From Micrasema longulum (lineage: Eukaryota; Arthropoda; Insecta; Trichoptera; Brachycentridae), in NCBI GenBank assembly GCA_022494885.1, contig JAGVSM010003587.1, forward strand, positions 1-64,000: 64,000 nt of DNA, written 5' to 3'. How positions within the stretch are numbered: the first letter of the stretch is position 1; every line of letters starts with the position of its first letter. Positions 52,375 through 62,964 of the stretch are shown piece by piece. The notes under the pieces were generated by a model that saw only the letters and a program-made list of their open reading frames with translations, was not told where the DNA came from and did not search any database. The position numbers were made by a program, and so were the translations under genes.

Positions 52375-52600
52375 CCGAATTCCCGAGAATCCCTCGCACA
52401 CGTGGTTGCTGGCGGATCCCACGTGGGGTTCGAAGAATGTGAAGTCGTTGGGTTGACAGAAGGTTGTTCGTGGAATTGTGACGTCAATGGCCTCTCAGCA
52501 TCTTGCGTTCCTCACCCTCCCCATTCACTATCGTACAGCCCCATTCATTCAAAAAGATACCCAACGGATTTCAGGCGCGCGACAGCGATTCTCAATCATG
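52375..52600. other. GC-richer island, unassigned
   Basis: CACACGTGGTTGCTGGCGG, CCCACGTGGGGTTCGAAG and TTTCAGGCGCGCGACAGCG stand out from the AT-rich background. A plus frame at 52357-52614 (85 codons, 5 Cys) and a shorter minus frame show no known motif. CACGTG occurs twice. It may be a regulatory island or an exon remnant. Confidence 0.35.
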
Positions 52601-52649
52601 TAAAATATAATTAAAATATTTATTTGGTTTGTTCAAATGTTTTAGTGTT

Positions 52650-52982
52650 TTGTGTTGACAATGTGTCATTGTACGTTCCCAGTAGAGGTATCTGAGATCA
52701 CTTGATATATTTTTACCTTCCTTTTTTTTCAAACAATATGTCATATTTTAACACTCTTGCAAGAATATTGCCATGTATCATGATAGAGTATTTTTTTATT
52801 TTTAAATCTTTTTGTTTTGTGTTCAAAATGTGTCAATGTACGTTCCCACTAGGCATCTGAGATCACTTGATATATTTTTACCTTCCATTTTTATTAAACA
52901 ATATGTAATATTTTAACACTCTTGCAAGAATATTGCCATGTATCATGATAGAGTATTTTTTTTTTTTTAAATCTGTGTTTCT
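52650..52982 (+). repeat. ~166-bp tandem duplication
   Basis: The words TGTACGTTCCCA (52670 and 52837), ATCTGAGATCACTTGATATA and CTTGCAAGAATATTGCCATG, then TATCATGATAGAGTATTTTT, occur twice in order at a 165-167 bp offset. There are few mismatches (an AGAG indel near 52685 and T-tract length). No coding. Confidence 0.92.
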
Positions 52983-53012
52983 GAAATTAAATGTCTTATG
53001 TTTAGTTCTGTG

Positions 53013-53028
53013 TACATCACGTGATGTA
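53013..53028. promoter_or_regulatory. Perfect 16-bp palindrome with an E-box core
   Basis: TACATCACGTGATGTA is its own reverse complement and has CACGTG at its centre. bHLH factors bind CACGTG in animals. No neighbouring gene gives it a role, so any regulatory meaning is speculative. Confidence 0.25.
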
Positions 53029-53339
53029 GAGCGTAAATATAAGGAAGAACTTTATGAATAGATAGCATATAGCTGCTAAACTGTCGATATGTACAGAAAA
53101 ATAGATCCATATTATCTGCAGAAGCCGTATCCAGCGAGTGGATTGCCCAATTAATGGGTGAATTCTGACTTGCATTGTTCGTCTTCTGGGTGCGTAAAAC
53201 AGAAATCTCGCTCTAGTATAGTTATTGTGAACTTACAAATTGATATCTTTCAGTATATTTGGATTATGTATAGTTCCAGAATTCAGCATAAAGAAATGTT
53301 TCCCAAGAAAAAGTTGACGATCAGATTTTTTTTTTTAAC

Positions 53340-54000
53340 TTTTTAGATACATAAAAGGGCGAGCATATTGCCTTAAAGCAGTTTCTTCCTACCTACCCAA
53401 ACCGTTCAGTTTGAGAAAATTACAAGTACATAGACATATTCTAAGAAATTACACTTTATCTTATAATTTTATTCAAAATTAAAAACTAACTTTTATAATC
53501 AATTAACTCTATATTATAAAGATAAGAGAAGTGATGAGAAAGAAAGAAGAAGGAGAACGGAACAACTCAAATATTTAGATAGTGACATCTCAATCTTGAT
53601 TTAAATGTAACTAAAGAAGGGGCGGGGCGTCTCTAATATTAATAGGTAGATTATTCCACAACCGAGCAGCTACTACTGTTAAAGAGTAGGCAAAAAAATT
53701 AGAGCGGTGAAAGGGTATTAAAAGGGTTCTTTCATTACTAGAATGAAAAGATAGTCCATGTTGTGATAGAGGTTTGAAGAGCTCACCCAGATAAACAGGC
53801 GAAGTGGGATTATTTAAAATATTGTGAAGAAGTGATAAAATGTGAATGTTTCTTCTATGCCTGATACTGAGCCAGTGTAGTTGCGTGCGATATTCGGTTA
53901 TGTGGTCGAATTTGCCAAGATTAAAGATATAACGTTTACCATATTCTGCAATCTTTCCAACTTATCATTCGAAGGTGTTGTAATCCAGCATCCCTGCTAA
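53340..54000 (-). pseudogene. CR1/Jockey-like LINE C-terminus and 3' UTR
   Basis: The minus strand reads NNPTSPVYLGELFKPLSQHG, LSFHSSNERTLLIPFHRS and FFAYSLTVVAARLWNNLP, then INIRDAPPL, with shifts near 53620 and 53840. Pieces like FDHITEYRTQLHWLSI precede it. 'P.YL.E.F', 'LR....TLL.P..R...F..S..V.AARLWN.LP..IR' fits the family seen at 35630-36310. The 3' end CCGTTCAGTTTGAG... and GCAATATGCCCG (inverse) is shared with 28696-28872. Confidence 0.78.
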
Positions 54001-54261
54001 AAAAAAGATGTCTACAGGAATGGATAATAATGATTTTTTTAAAGATATAAGTATCGCAAAAATTGCATTTGCACCTTCTCTATTTCAAGGATGTGGTTCG
54101 ATCTCGTATCTCAATAATTTCGTAATTAAAAGTGAAATTGTCATCTTTTTCTTATTTATTGCCTTCCTCAATGTTTAACATCATAGTCTTCAGTGATATC
54201 ATATACTAGGAGTATGATTTTATACCTCCATTTCTTCCAGTCCTCGGCCAAATTGATAAGG

Positions 54262-54362
54262 TTTATGAATGTAGAAAAAACAAGGTCGGTGAATGTAAAA
54301 GAAACAAGTATGCAAAAAACAGTGGTATGGCATTCTATCCTCTGTGTTTACCCTTACGGGGA
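54262..54362 (+). pseudogene. LINE family R fragment, last ~33 codons
   Basis: FMNVEKTRSVNVKETSMQ followed by KTVVWHSILCVYPYGD matches CMNVEEARSVCQDRVLW and RSILSAYPYGE of 24133-24570. The stop and the GTT tail are missing, and the frame runs straight into the next LINE. Confidence 0.65.
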
Positions 54363-54966
54363 TCTAAACATCACTTTTGTGAGTTCCCTGACATTTTATG
54401 ATCAGATCGAAACAGTTTGTAGTAGTTCGTTGAAGATGTTGGGATTCGTCTTGCGTATTGCCAGGGTTTTTGGTAAAACACAAGTACTAAGAATTATTTA
54501 TAACTCGTTGGTACGAAGTAGACCCGAGAGTGGCTCGATGATTTGGAGACCGTGTGAGTTAAAGTACTCTCTTATGGTGGAGAGGGTTCAGAATAAATTT
54601 CTTCGATTTCTACATATGAGGGAGTGCGGATATTATCCATGGCTTTATTCCACTGAGTTCCTCCAGGGTATGCTTGGTTACAGCAGTTTGAAGATCAAAA
54701 GGAATGTGTATTTAACTACGCCCTTTTTTCGTTGCGCGGTATTATTGACAACCCTGAAATTATGCAAAGCATTAGCTTTTATGTTCCGGATAATTACCTT
54801 AGACAGCGTCAGCATAGACTGTTTCACATTCCAATATACAGGAGCAACCTGCCAATGTTTATGCCTGTTAGAAGGGCTATCTCTATGTTGAACAATATTA
54901 CTTTGGATATTGACATTTTTCACGTCTCTGAGGGAGTTTTTCGTTACAAGATTCTCTCACTTTTTT
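54363..54966 (+). pseudogene. Jockey-like LINE C-terminal part, one frameshift
   Basis: The frame gives ITFVSSLTFYDQIETVCSSS, LKMLGFVLRIARVFG, IIYNSLVRSRPESGSMIWRP, VERVQNKFLRFLHMREC and GYSSLKIKRNVYL. Near 54740 the frame changes and continues RGIIDNPEIMQSISFYVPDN, RQHRLFHIPIYRSNLPMF and MPVRRAISMLNNITL to the stop at 54966. It has all post-RT blocks of a Jockey-type ORF2. It is fused in frame to the R fragment upstream, which creates a 232-codon false chimera (54193-54891). The 3' UTR probably runs to about 55090. Confidence 0.82.
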
Positions 54967-55094
54967 AACAAATTATTCTCTAGATATTATGTGTTATTTT
55001 TAAACATACCTAATTTTACCTTATTATTTTAATTATTTTTAAATGCATTAATTAAGATATTCCATTTTGTAATTTACATATATATGAATAAATT

Positions 55095-56570
55095 AAAATG
55101 GGATAAAATTGAAAACGACGCAATAGTCTGCTTGTAATTATAAATTATTATTATCGTCCTTATTAACCAATCTTACTAGTCGAATAAGAAATTTAGTATC
55201 CAGCAATTTCTTAAGAAAAATCAAATCCGTAAAAGCCTTAATTCAATTTGATGGAATTTATGGAATAGGGTCTAAGAGACCTTGATGCGGGAAAGCTCGT
55301 AATAATAACGACACTCATAGTAAACTTAAACGAGCCTAAAGCGGGTTTCGTGTTGATAGTCACGTACGCCATTCACTATCTACCTGGGCTATATTGCTAA
55401 TTCACCCCTAAATGGGTTTGCGTCCCCTAGATTCCTATAAAAATAGGGTTGAAAATATTTTTGAAAGTATTTAAAATCATCCTGTTGCTATCAAGACTGT
55501 TTCTTCATATAAGTGGTTAAGTGTCAAGCACTTTCAGCTGATATTTCAAAATGAATTTTCAGTTTCTGGAAACTAGTTGTTTGTAATTTTTTTTTTTTTT
55601 TACATGTACATAGTTTATTAAGTATGGAGGCACACTTTATAGTGACACAACTAGGAATGATGCATACCTGTAAAACTGTCCCGACTTATTAGAAAATCCG
55701 TGTTGGATCGGGGCAATTTTAATGCATTCATAAACATGAATAAAGGCGCATAATTGAACATAGGTATGCAGAAAACAGCCAGCTATAGAGATAATGACAC
55801 CTCTGTGAAAATAGTGAATATTTTTTTTTTTAATACGATAAAAAAATACCACATTATCTTTTACATAATATTTTATTTTTTTCTTTCTTATGTTACACAA
55901 AAATATTATAACTGTCCATTATTTATTATAGAAGCCAAAATTCATTACAATTTTCTTGTATACCCACAAACAGGCCATGCCTTTGTGGGATTTTTTTGTT
56001 TACTTTTTTTACTATTAATATGTATTTCATTGCTATGTAATTATGCTTTAATTTTTTAATACTCTGTTTTATCACTTATGTTTATTGTAAAAAAACAACA
56101 AAAAAGAATCAAATCTGCACAACAGTTGGAATGTTTTTGAATTTGACAAATGATAAACAATAAAAACATAACAAACAATAGTTTTTTTTTTGTATTAAAT
56201 AAATAATATCATTATTTATTTGACCAGTTTTAATGATTTTTAAAATACCGTAAGATTTTTCTGGTGCTATTGATGTTTGCTGCAAATTGAGAAATGCCGT
56301 TTTTGTGAACGAAACTATTTTGACAAGTTAATTTTTACGGTTTTTGTATGAAAGCGGTCTGGCTGTTTTTTGCAGAACATAGAATTGCCCTTATTGCACC
56401 CGATAACACAAATATATAGTTTTTTCAAAATTGTAAACTAGCTGCTTTCTGCATAATGACGTTTAATTGTTGTATGTTAAAATACATATTACCTATGTGT
56501 TATTAAAGCAAACCTAAATGTTAATATTTTTGAAGATTACTATTTTAAACGTCTTCAGAATTATCAAAAA
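55095..56570. other. AT-rich spacer, nothing recognised
   Basis: The GC-richer patch 55260-55440 is unassigned. The open frames at 55637-56059 on both strands show no known motif. Confidence 0.35.
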
Positions 56571-56574
56571 TAAC

Positions 56575-56900
56575 AACAGCAAACCATCATGCCGTTTCCC
56601 CGTAAGAGTAGGCAGAGAGGAAAAAACGCCACATCACTCTATCTTTGCATAGATATATCGCTTCATCTACATTCATACATCTTCTCATGCACGCGCGCCA
56701 ATTATTCTGACTTTTAACATGGTAATCTTCAAGTATTTGTTGGATTTCCCGATCTCCCTCTATTTCTGCATCCATCAACATTCCCAAAGTAAATATTTTT
56801 AGCCGCTCTTGCGCTGTCCATTCGCTCTACACGTCCAAATCAACGCACAGCTCCTTTCTTGATTTTGTAAATAATGCTTACCTCCGCCTTGCATAATGCA
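56575..56900 (-). pseudogene. LINE family R copy
   Basis: The plus strand begins ACAACAGCAAACCATCATGC (inverse tail). The minus strand reads REIQQILEDYHVKSQNNW, RACMRRCMNVDEAIYLCKDR and SAYSYGETA, then a stop. Further upstream are ERLKIFTLGMLMDAEI, decayed LCVDLDV and a KAE-like block to 56900. The copy is shorter and more decayed than 24133-24570. Confidence 0.78.
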
Positions 56901-56904
56901 CTAA

Positions 56905-57645
56905 AATTTTCAATTTATTGTTTATAATGAAATAATATAATTTATTGAATATGCTTTGCTTCATCCATCGTGTGAATAATTTTTGGGGATAGTTTATATA
57001 TGTTTTGCTGTATATATTTATGGATATTTTTTACGGAACACCCACATCATAAATAATATTATAATATTGGCGCCGTATAAGTTATAGATCAACTTATTTT
57101 GGTAGTAACATTATTCTGTGTACATTTTTTTTTTCCCTTACTCAGAAATCAAGCGTAGAGTCATTAATGACTCATTATTCATGCTATGAGCACGATTTAA
57201 TACAAGGAATTCTTTATCTGGAGGGCGATTATGAACATTACTTTGAACGGTATGTATCGAGACGGTATGTTTAACTTTACTACTATCTTTTCCCCCCTTA
57301 GAATTACGAAATATGTTCTACCGACATGCGTATGTGTGTTTTCAAGAAGGTATGGCTATTGGTGGAAAAAATAAAAATGGCAATATAAATTTATTTTTCA
57401 TAGTGGCAACATTTTTTCCGAAGTGTTGCTATTGCACTCCAAAGTGTCATCTTAAACGTCAAAAAACGATCTGACGCGTGAACTGTAACTACTTCAAATT
57501 TTCAAATCTTAACCACTGCTGTTTTTTTAGTTTTATTTATGTTAATTTTATTTAAAAATTCAAAATTCTTTTTATACAATTTGTAAGTAAGCATTGGAAT
57601 CGTACTTTCTTTACTTACGCGCGGAAAGTTTTGTGTTATATTTTA
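56905..57645. other. AT-rich spacer, nothing recognised
   Basis: TATTGGCGCCGTATAAGTTATAG near 57067 echoes the CR1/L2-like 3' end. Otherwise nothing. Confidence 0.35.
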
Positions 57646-57649
57646 TTAA

Positions 57650-57756
57650 GACTGATACCGAGAATTGGTGAGAGCACAAATATTTTATGAGATTTTTCTA
57701 AAGCCTGGGTGTTCTGTGCTGTAATGCGCCGCTGTAACTGGCCTGTTGTGGTATAA
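57650..57756 (+). repeat. SINE family B, body fragment
   Basis: AAAGCCTGGGTGTTCTGTGC, TGTAATGCGCCGCTGTAACT and GGCCTGTTGTGGTA match 40263-40325. Confidence 0.55.
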
Positions 57757-57764
57757 TTTTTATT

Positions 57765-58235
57765 TTTTATTTATTTCGAATACAAACAGATGTGCAGGTT
57801 AAATTAAAAACTTTATAAAATGTATACATAGTAGGGCCTGCCATCAAATTATATGTATTCACTAAATAATACTGTAATAAAGCGACGACGGCTTGAAGTT
57901 TAAACTATATAAATAATAAATATACTCTATGTTAAAATAAGATAAATATGGACAAAACAAGGAGGTAGTGGAAAGGAAAAGAAGGAAATTGATAAGGAGT
58001 GGTAAAGGATGATTGAAGGAAAGTAAGAGTGGAAAATTGCATTTTATTTAATGATTAAATGAATTATGAATGAAGAGCATGAATCAAACCTATTAATTCT
58101 CTTTTGTACATATTGTATGGAGTGTTAAATATATAAACTTCATAAATTTTAGAACTCCACCATCTTTCATAAATTATATAAAATAAGTGTGTAGGCTTTT
58201 TACATAAATGTGAGCAATAAAAGCTTTGGAGTTAA
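57765..58235 (-). pseudogene. Possible LINE C-terminus and 3' UTR
   Basis: The plus strand starts TTTTTATTTATTTCGAATAC (inverse A-rich tail). It has a purine-rich stretch at 57955-58030, and on the minus strand at 58080-58170 it gives IYEVYIFNTPYNMYKREL, similar to the C-terminal 'P.NYD.RRNL' region of some LINEs. The layout (T-rich start, purine-rich UTR) matches 35630-36310 and 49100-49850. Confidence 0.35.
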
Positions 58236-58239
58236 AGAT

Positions 58240-59100
58240 AAGACTAATCATTAAAAAAAAGAAACGAGAAAATATTAGAGAAAAAAAAAATATTATAAGA
58301 AGTAATAAAAGAAACGAAAATTAATTTACATACTCAAAAATAAATATAGGGTGATTGGTTAACTGTCAAACTTTACTCCGCGCTCAATTGGAATTGATAT
58401 TTAAAAAATAATAATTGGCATTTCAAAAAGAAAAAAAACTTATTTCTCTTTTGTATTTTAAGTATTATTTATGTGATAAAAAGTAGCCACATCAAAACGA
58501 TTTGAAATTTAAATAAACCGATTTAAAGCTAGATTTTTGTCACTCTCAAATCCTAGATATGATGGGTACAGGGGATTTCAGTACCTATTAATGTACTTAT
58601 CCCACAACTCAAAGATTCTGGGCCAAAAGTGTATCTTCGTCATCACTCGAGAAAATTTATCTTCTGCTATACCGACGCACCGAAGGTATGGCCTCCAAAT
58701 CTTCCGATTGTAATCGCCTCCCAATCCTGCTCTTATTTTAAGCAGTCACCTATTTGTCAGCAAGAAAGAATGCCACGTAATATCCTTTAAGATATTCCAT
58801 ACCTATTTTGAAACAGTTTTGATTTAATCTTTATTTATTACTTTTACCTCCTACTTCACTGATTTGTGGTTTTAACCATATAATTATCATAAATAGATGT
58901 ATCTTAATAACTTTTCCCTCAAAACTAGATTAATCAACATTTTTTACAAGAACTATGATAACTTATGATTAAAAATAGAATATTTTTATGATGTTTTGTA
59001 GTATGTGGGTTTTTTTATAAAAATTGTACGGTATTGTTTTTGAAGTAAAAAAAATAATATTAAAAAAGTAAGTAGTAAGCACACTTTAATTCAATTCAAA
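58240..59100. other. Unassigned spacer
   Basis: 58550-58790 is less AT-rich, without a motif. No frame is supported. Confidence 0.35.
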
Positions 59101-59104
59101 AGAC

Positions 59105-59800
59105 AATTATTATTATTTTACGGATAACTTATGTAGCGCCATTTTCGTAGAATAATACCTCAAGGGCGCTTTATATGGTGATTCTATACCTAAATAAATT
59201 TGATTTTAAATTTATTTATTATTATTTATTAAAAATAACTTATTTTGTTACCACATTCTACGGATTTCTTCAAATGATTTAGAGAACAAGTGAGTTTTAA
59301 GTTTTTTTACTTTACTCTCACAGCCTCGGACCTCGAGAGCATTTCATGACATAGGGCCTGCGACCGCATATGCGCGTTCACTAGTGCGCTGTTTGCGTAG
59401 AGGTAAAATAACTTTTTCTGTCACCGTAGACGTAGTTGATCTAAGCGTAAGACGCCTGTCAGCTAGTTTAGGTGTAATGCATATTTTTCTAAGATCTTCT
59501 GGAGTAGAGTTGTGCAGTGATTTATACATAAGCCAAAAGCGTTTGTATTCCACCCTCTATGGAAAACGGAGCCAGTGTAATTCCCGAAGTAGTGGAGTGA
59601 TATGAACTTGGAGATTCCGTAAATAAGTCTCGCTGCCGCAGCTATTTTTTTTATTACTAGACCTGCATAGATACCATTACAATAATCGACTCTAGGTACT
59701 ACAAACGCATTTATTGACTAATTGACAGGCGGAATCAACCGGCAAACTTTTGCGTATTCATTTAATTTACGATAAGTTCATGCTTCTACCAGTCTCGGCT
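59105..59800 (-). pseudogene. CR1/L2-like LINE, C-terminal region and 3' end
   Basis: The minus strand, from 59790 downward, reads VCRLIPPVN with a stop, then INAFVVPRVDYCNGIYAGL, then IAAAARLIYGISKF. Next come YKRFWLMYKSLHNSTPEDL, LADRRLTLRSTTS and KVILPLRKQRT, and the 3' UTR with GCCCTTGAGGTATTATTC and GGCGCTACATAAGTTATCC and the tail ATAATAATAA. It is the same family as 12975-13945, with small deletions (missing NALPAEV region near 59335). Confidence 0.85.
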
Positions 59801-59869
59801 GGTGCTAAGTGCCTTATGGTCGTAGGTTTTCAGGGTCTTTCAGATACTTGAGTTTTTTTTCTGGGTTGT

Positions 59870-60280
59870 TGGTTTCGTGTATTGATTCTTATTTTTGCTG
59901 ACGTTTCGGATATCGGCTTGCCCATCACATACCTAACACCGCATCTGAGAACATAAGTCTCCTTTGCGGTGCCCACATACACGAAAAAGTTGCTGGTTGC
60001 CGAACGAGAAAAGCTGCCCGACGGAGCTCTCTGTTATCTAGTAGCCTTGGCATCTTTTGATCAAAGAAGGTAATCCATAAGTACATTAAATATTAAATGC
60101 ACTTTATTGGATTGAGAAAATTGGAAAGTGAATTCTTCTCCTGCTGGAATTAAACTGATTGGACATGATCAATTTGCCGTTTTGGATAGCGTTACGTCTT
60201 CTATCAGCCAAGATAATGGACACTGTAACATTGTCCGAAACGTCACTTCGGAAAGAAGAATCAATTCACGCACCAAAAAA
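59870..60280. repeat. Inverted pair of a GAAACGTCA motif block, unassigned
   Basis: TCCGAAACGTCACTTCGG, then AAGAATCAATTCACGCACC, at 60234-60275 matches the inverse of 59878-59923 (CGTGTATTGATTCTTATTTT, then TGCTGACGTTTCGGA). The interval includes GGTTGCCGAACGAG and GATCAATTTGCCG words. Minus-strand reading near 59900 gives PISETSAKIRINTRNQQ. Class not recognised; one possibility is the terminal repeats of an unusual retroelement. Confidence 0.35.
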
Positions 60281-60394
60281 AAATCACAAGCTGTATTTGT
60301 GTGTGTATTTTTATTTAAGAGCCCGTAAATAACGCTTAAGTTTTTGGATTTTTTTTTAAAATTATGAATTTCGAAAGTTTAAAAATTTTGTCTT

Positions 60395-61535
60395 TTGAAT
60401 ACAAACTGTTTTGGCTTATGTATAAGTCACTGCACTCATCTGTTCCTGAATATCTAAAAGAACTATACATTTCAGATTAACTAGCTGACAGACGTCTTTT
60501 GCTTAGATCAGCTACATTTTCGGCGATCGGAAAATTTATTATGCCTCTACGCAACGAACGCACTAAATTCGGTGGACGCGCATTTGTGATCGTAAGCCCT
60601 ATGGCATGGAACGCTCTTATAAAAGTGTGAAATTAGGAAATTCAGTGGTTTCTTACATTTTTTTATTTTACTAATTTATTTTCTTTGTTAATTAACTTTT
60701 TAACTAAGCCATTAAAATTTATGTATAGTATTATCGGCGCTATGATTTTTTAAAGATTTGTATTTCTGAATTTCTTAATCCTCGGTCAGTTCTGCCGATC
60801 GCTCCGTTGACGGTAAGTAAACCTTATCTTTCACAGTTCTCCTATCATTGGTTGATTTATTATATAAATAAGTGATGTCGTTCAAAGTACTTCGTTTTTA
60901 TCAAAGTATGTTTAGTTATTATTTTCGTACTTTCTCAAGAAACTTTGCTTTACAATTTAATGCAGTAATTTTTTGTCGCGCGCAAGAATTGTGATGTTTT
61001 GGAAAAACTTAAAACCCACCTGTTATTCAAATCATTTGAATAAATCTGTAGCACATAATGACAAAATAAAATGTTTTAGTAAAAAGTTTTGCCTAAATTA
61101 CGAATGACGAATTGCAAGACTTGTTATAATCTAACTGCTATTTTTAAAAATGATTTTCAAAATATATTTTCATTTTTATGATTCAAACACTAAACTTCAC
61201 TGTCAAATTAAAATACAATGTAAATGGGGGCTAGATTACTTGATTTCCATGCGCTCTGTAGCTGCAAGACGTGCTGTAATCTCGCTCTTATCTGTATTAA
61301 TTGAAATAAATCATAATTGGAAAGGAGGAACTAAAATCCCAACCGTCTATGCGCTCTGTAGCTGCAAGACGTGCTGGGATATTTATTTTTTCTACTGCGC
61401 CCTTGAGGTGATTTTCATAAAAAAACGCTATATAAATTATCAAAAAACTAAAATTATATTCACTTTGTAAAGCGCCCTTGAAATAGTATATTATAAAAAT
61501 AACACTATATAAGATGTCTATAATAATGATACAAT
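60395..61535 (+). pseudogene. CR1/L2-like LINE, split by two insertions
   Basis: FEYKLFWLMYKSLHSSVPEY, a stop, LADRRLLLRSATFS, FIMPLRNERTKFGGRAF and SPMAWNAL are readable to about 60622. The element resumes at 60990 (TGTTTTGGAAAAACTTAAAA, CCCACCTGTTATTCAAATC), breaks at about 61085, and its 3' end appears at 61462 (AAAGCGCCCTTGAAATAGTA, ACACTATATAAGATGTC, tail ATAATGATA). Bases 60625-60985 and 61090-61460 are foreign. The second holds minisatellite-like DNA and another LINE-like 3' end. Confidence 0.75.
61225..61445 (+). repeat. Two units of the GCTCTGTAGCTGCAAGACGT repeat plus a LINE-like 3' end
   Basis: CATGCGCTCTGTAGCTGCAA, GACGTGCTGTAATC at 61249 and TATGCGCTCTGTAGCTGCAA, GACGTGCTGGGAT at 61348 are about 98 bases apart. 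This is the inverse of the core seen at 46615-46640. It ends GCCCTTGAGGTGATTTTCAT and ACGCTATATAAATTATC, a second type of CR1/L2-like 3' end. The core therefore seems to be a 3'-UTR tandem repeat of that subfamily. Confidence 0.65.
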
Positions 61536-61564
61536 TTTGAGCATTTTTTTATAAAAGCTCTTGA

Positions 61565-61890
61565 GATAACCGAAATGAAACCTTTATTTATGCAGGTGAG
61601 ATCTCTTCAGCTCTTTAACTTCACAAACATCAACAGATGAAATAATTGAAGGAATATAGATGTTCAAATATAGGCAGAATGGTGAATGTTACACAGTGTG
61701 TAAAGTGGCCACTTAAACCAGCCATTGACAGGTCATAAGCCCTGTAGATGCCTAGAATTCTATATTATCTACTCTTAAATGTTCTTCATCTCTGTTGAAA
61801 TATGTTAATATAAACAGCTCCCCGAGGAGTTGAATCCAGTTCTTGTCTACAAAAATTTGGACAAACTCAAAATATTGTTGAAGCATAGTA
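61565..61890 (+). repeat. Repeat B, best copy
   Basis: The words in order are CTCTTCAGCTCTTTAACTTC, AGATGTTCAAATATAGGCAG, TGTTACACAGTGTGTAAAGT, GGCCACTTAAACCAGCCATT, GACAGGTCATAAGCCCTGTA, GTTCTTCATCTCTGTTG, CTCCCCGAGGAGTTGAATCC and TACAAAAATTTGGACAAACT, then CAAAATATTGTTGAA. At least ten further whole or partial copies occur in the window. No coding frame and no clear TIRs. The class is unknown; a non-autonomous Helitron or a satellite-like element are possible. Confidence 0.78.
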
Positions 61891-61894
61891 TTAT

Positions 61895-62710
61895 TAATGT
61901 AATTTCTCACACAAAAAACATTTATTAGTTATCGGCTAAAAAAAAAGTTTTCTAGAAGAAGAACCTTTTTAAACTTTATGCCTTTAACGACGTTACATTG
62001 AAGAGTTGTCACCCGACTTTGTATTCCTGATTATTAGTAATAATCCAATTCCTATAAATATGGGAAAAAAACTATATTCGTTAAATTTGATTCCTGCAAT
62101 GTTTGAGACACAAAAAGCTTTCTCCTTAAAAGTAAGGCATTTTGACTTATGTGGTTATTCCCCCCGCGCATGGAAATAAGAATTTAACAAAAATCTGCAT
62201 TGTTTATTTAAAAACATTTATGACATTTTTTAATATTTATATTTTTTTAATGTCATTACAACTCACGTGAGCATAGAATTATACATCTAAAAAGTTTATA
62301 GTTTAATGATAATTACATTTTAGTTAGTTTTAGGATATTAATATTTAAGGATATCCATATAATGTTTGTACTATTTTAAGACTAAAAAAAAAAACTTTTT
62401 TTATTTTATTTGTTTTTATTTTGAGCTAGTAATTTTATGAATATTTTGGATACATAAACAAAAACAGATGTAGATAACCTTGCGTGAGATAAGTATGAAT
62501 TTTTATAACTATAATTAAATTAAATGATCGTTTAGATATTTAATATGAAATTAATAATCCTCAGCAGTATTATCAAAACAATTTCCTATTTATATTTTAT
62601 GAAGAGATAAATATTCTGACTAAATCAAACATGATATTACGTAACCATGTCATTACCTAAAAATGCATAAATAACAGTTATTTTCGAGTGAAATTATAAT
62701 CACTTTTATA
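61895..62710. other. AT-rich spacer, nothing recognised
   Basis: No supported feature. Confidence 0.35.
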
Positions 62711-62714
62711 CTTA

Positions 62715-62870
62715 TAAATTTGTAAAAACCACTTTAATTTTGAGTTACACTTCGACAGGTTTTGAGGTTACTACCTCATCGTCAGGAATCAAACCCTGAC
62801 GTTTAATTCAAAACCTCGAAACCGGTCGAAGTGTAACTCAAAATTAAAGTGGTTTAAACAAATTTATAAA
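62715..62870. mobile_element. Foldback (palindromic) MITE, ~150 bp
   Basis: The left arm is AAATTTGTAAAAACCACTTT, AATTTTGAGTTACACTTCGA and CAGGTTTTGAGGTT (62717-62770). It is mirrored by the inverse of AACCTCGAAACCGGTCGAAG, TGTAACTCAAAATTAAAGTG and GTTTAAACAAATTT (62813-62867), with few mismatches. The loop contains a smaller hairpin, CGTCAGG...CCTGACG (62779-62802). No coding. Confidence 0.75.
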
Positions 62871-62964
62871 CATATACGTGTAAAATGTCATACCAAAAAG
62901 TGAAAAATGTTTTTGATGACAATATTAAAAATTATAATCAACTAACTTTTTAATAATGTAATTT

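Noticed and set aside
52357..52614. 85-codon Cys-containing frame in a GC-richer island as a host gene
   Set aside because: No recognised domain, start context or splice pattern; kept only as an unassigned island.
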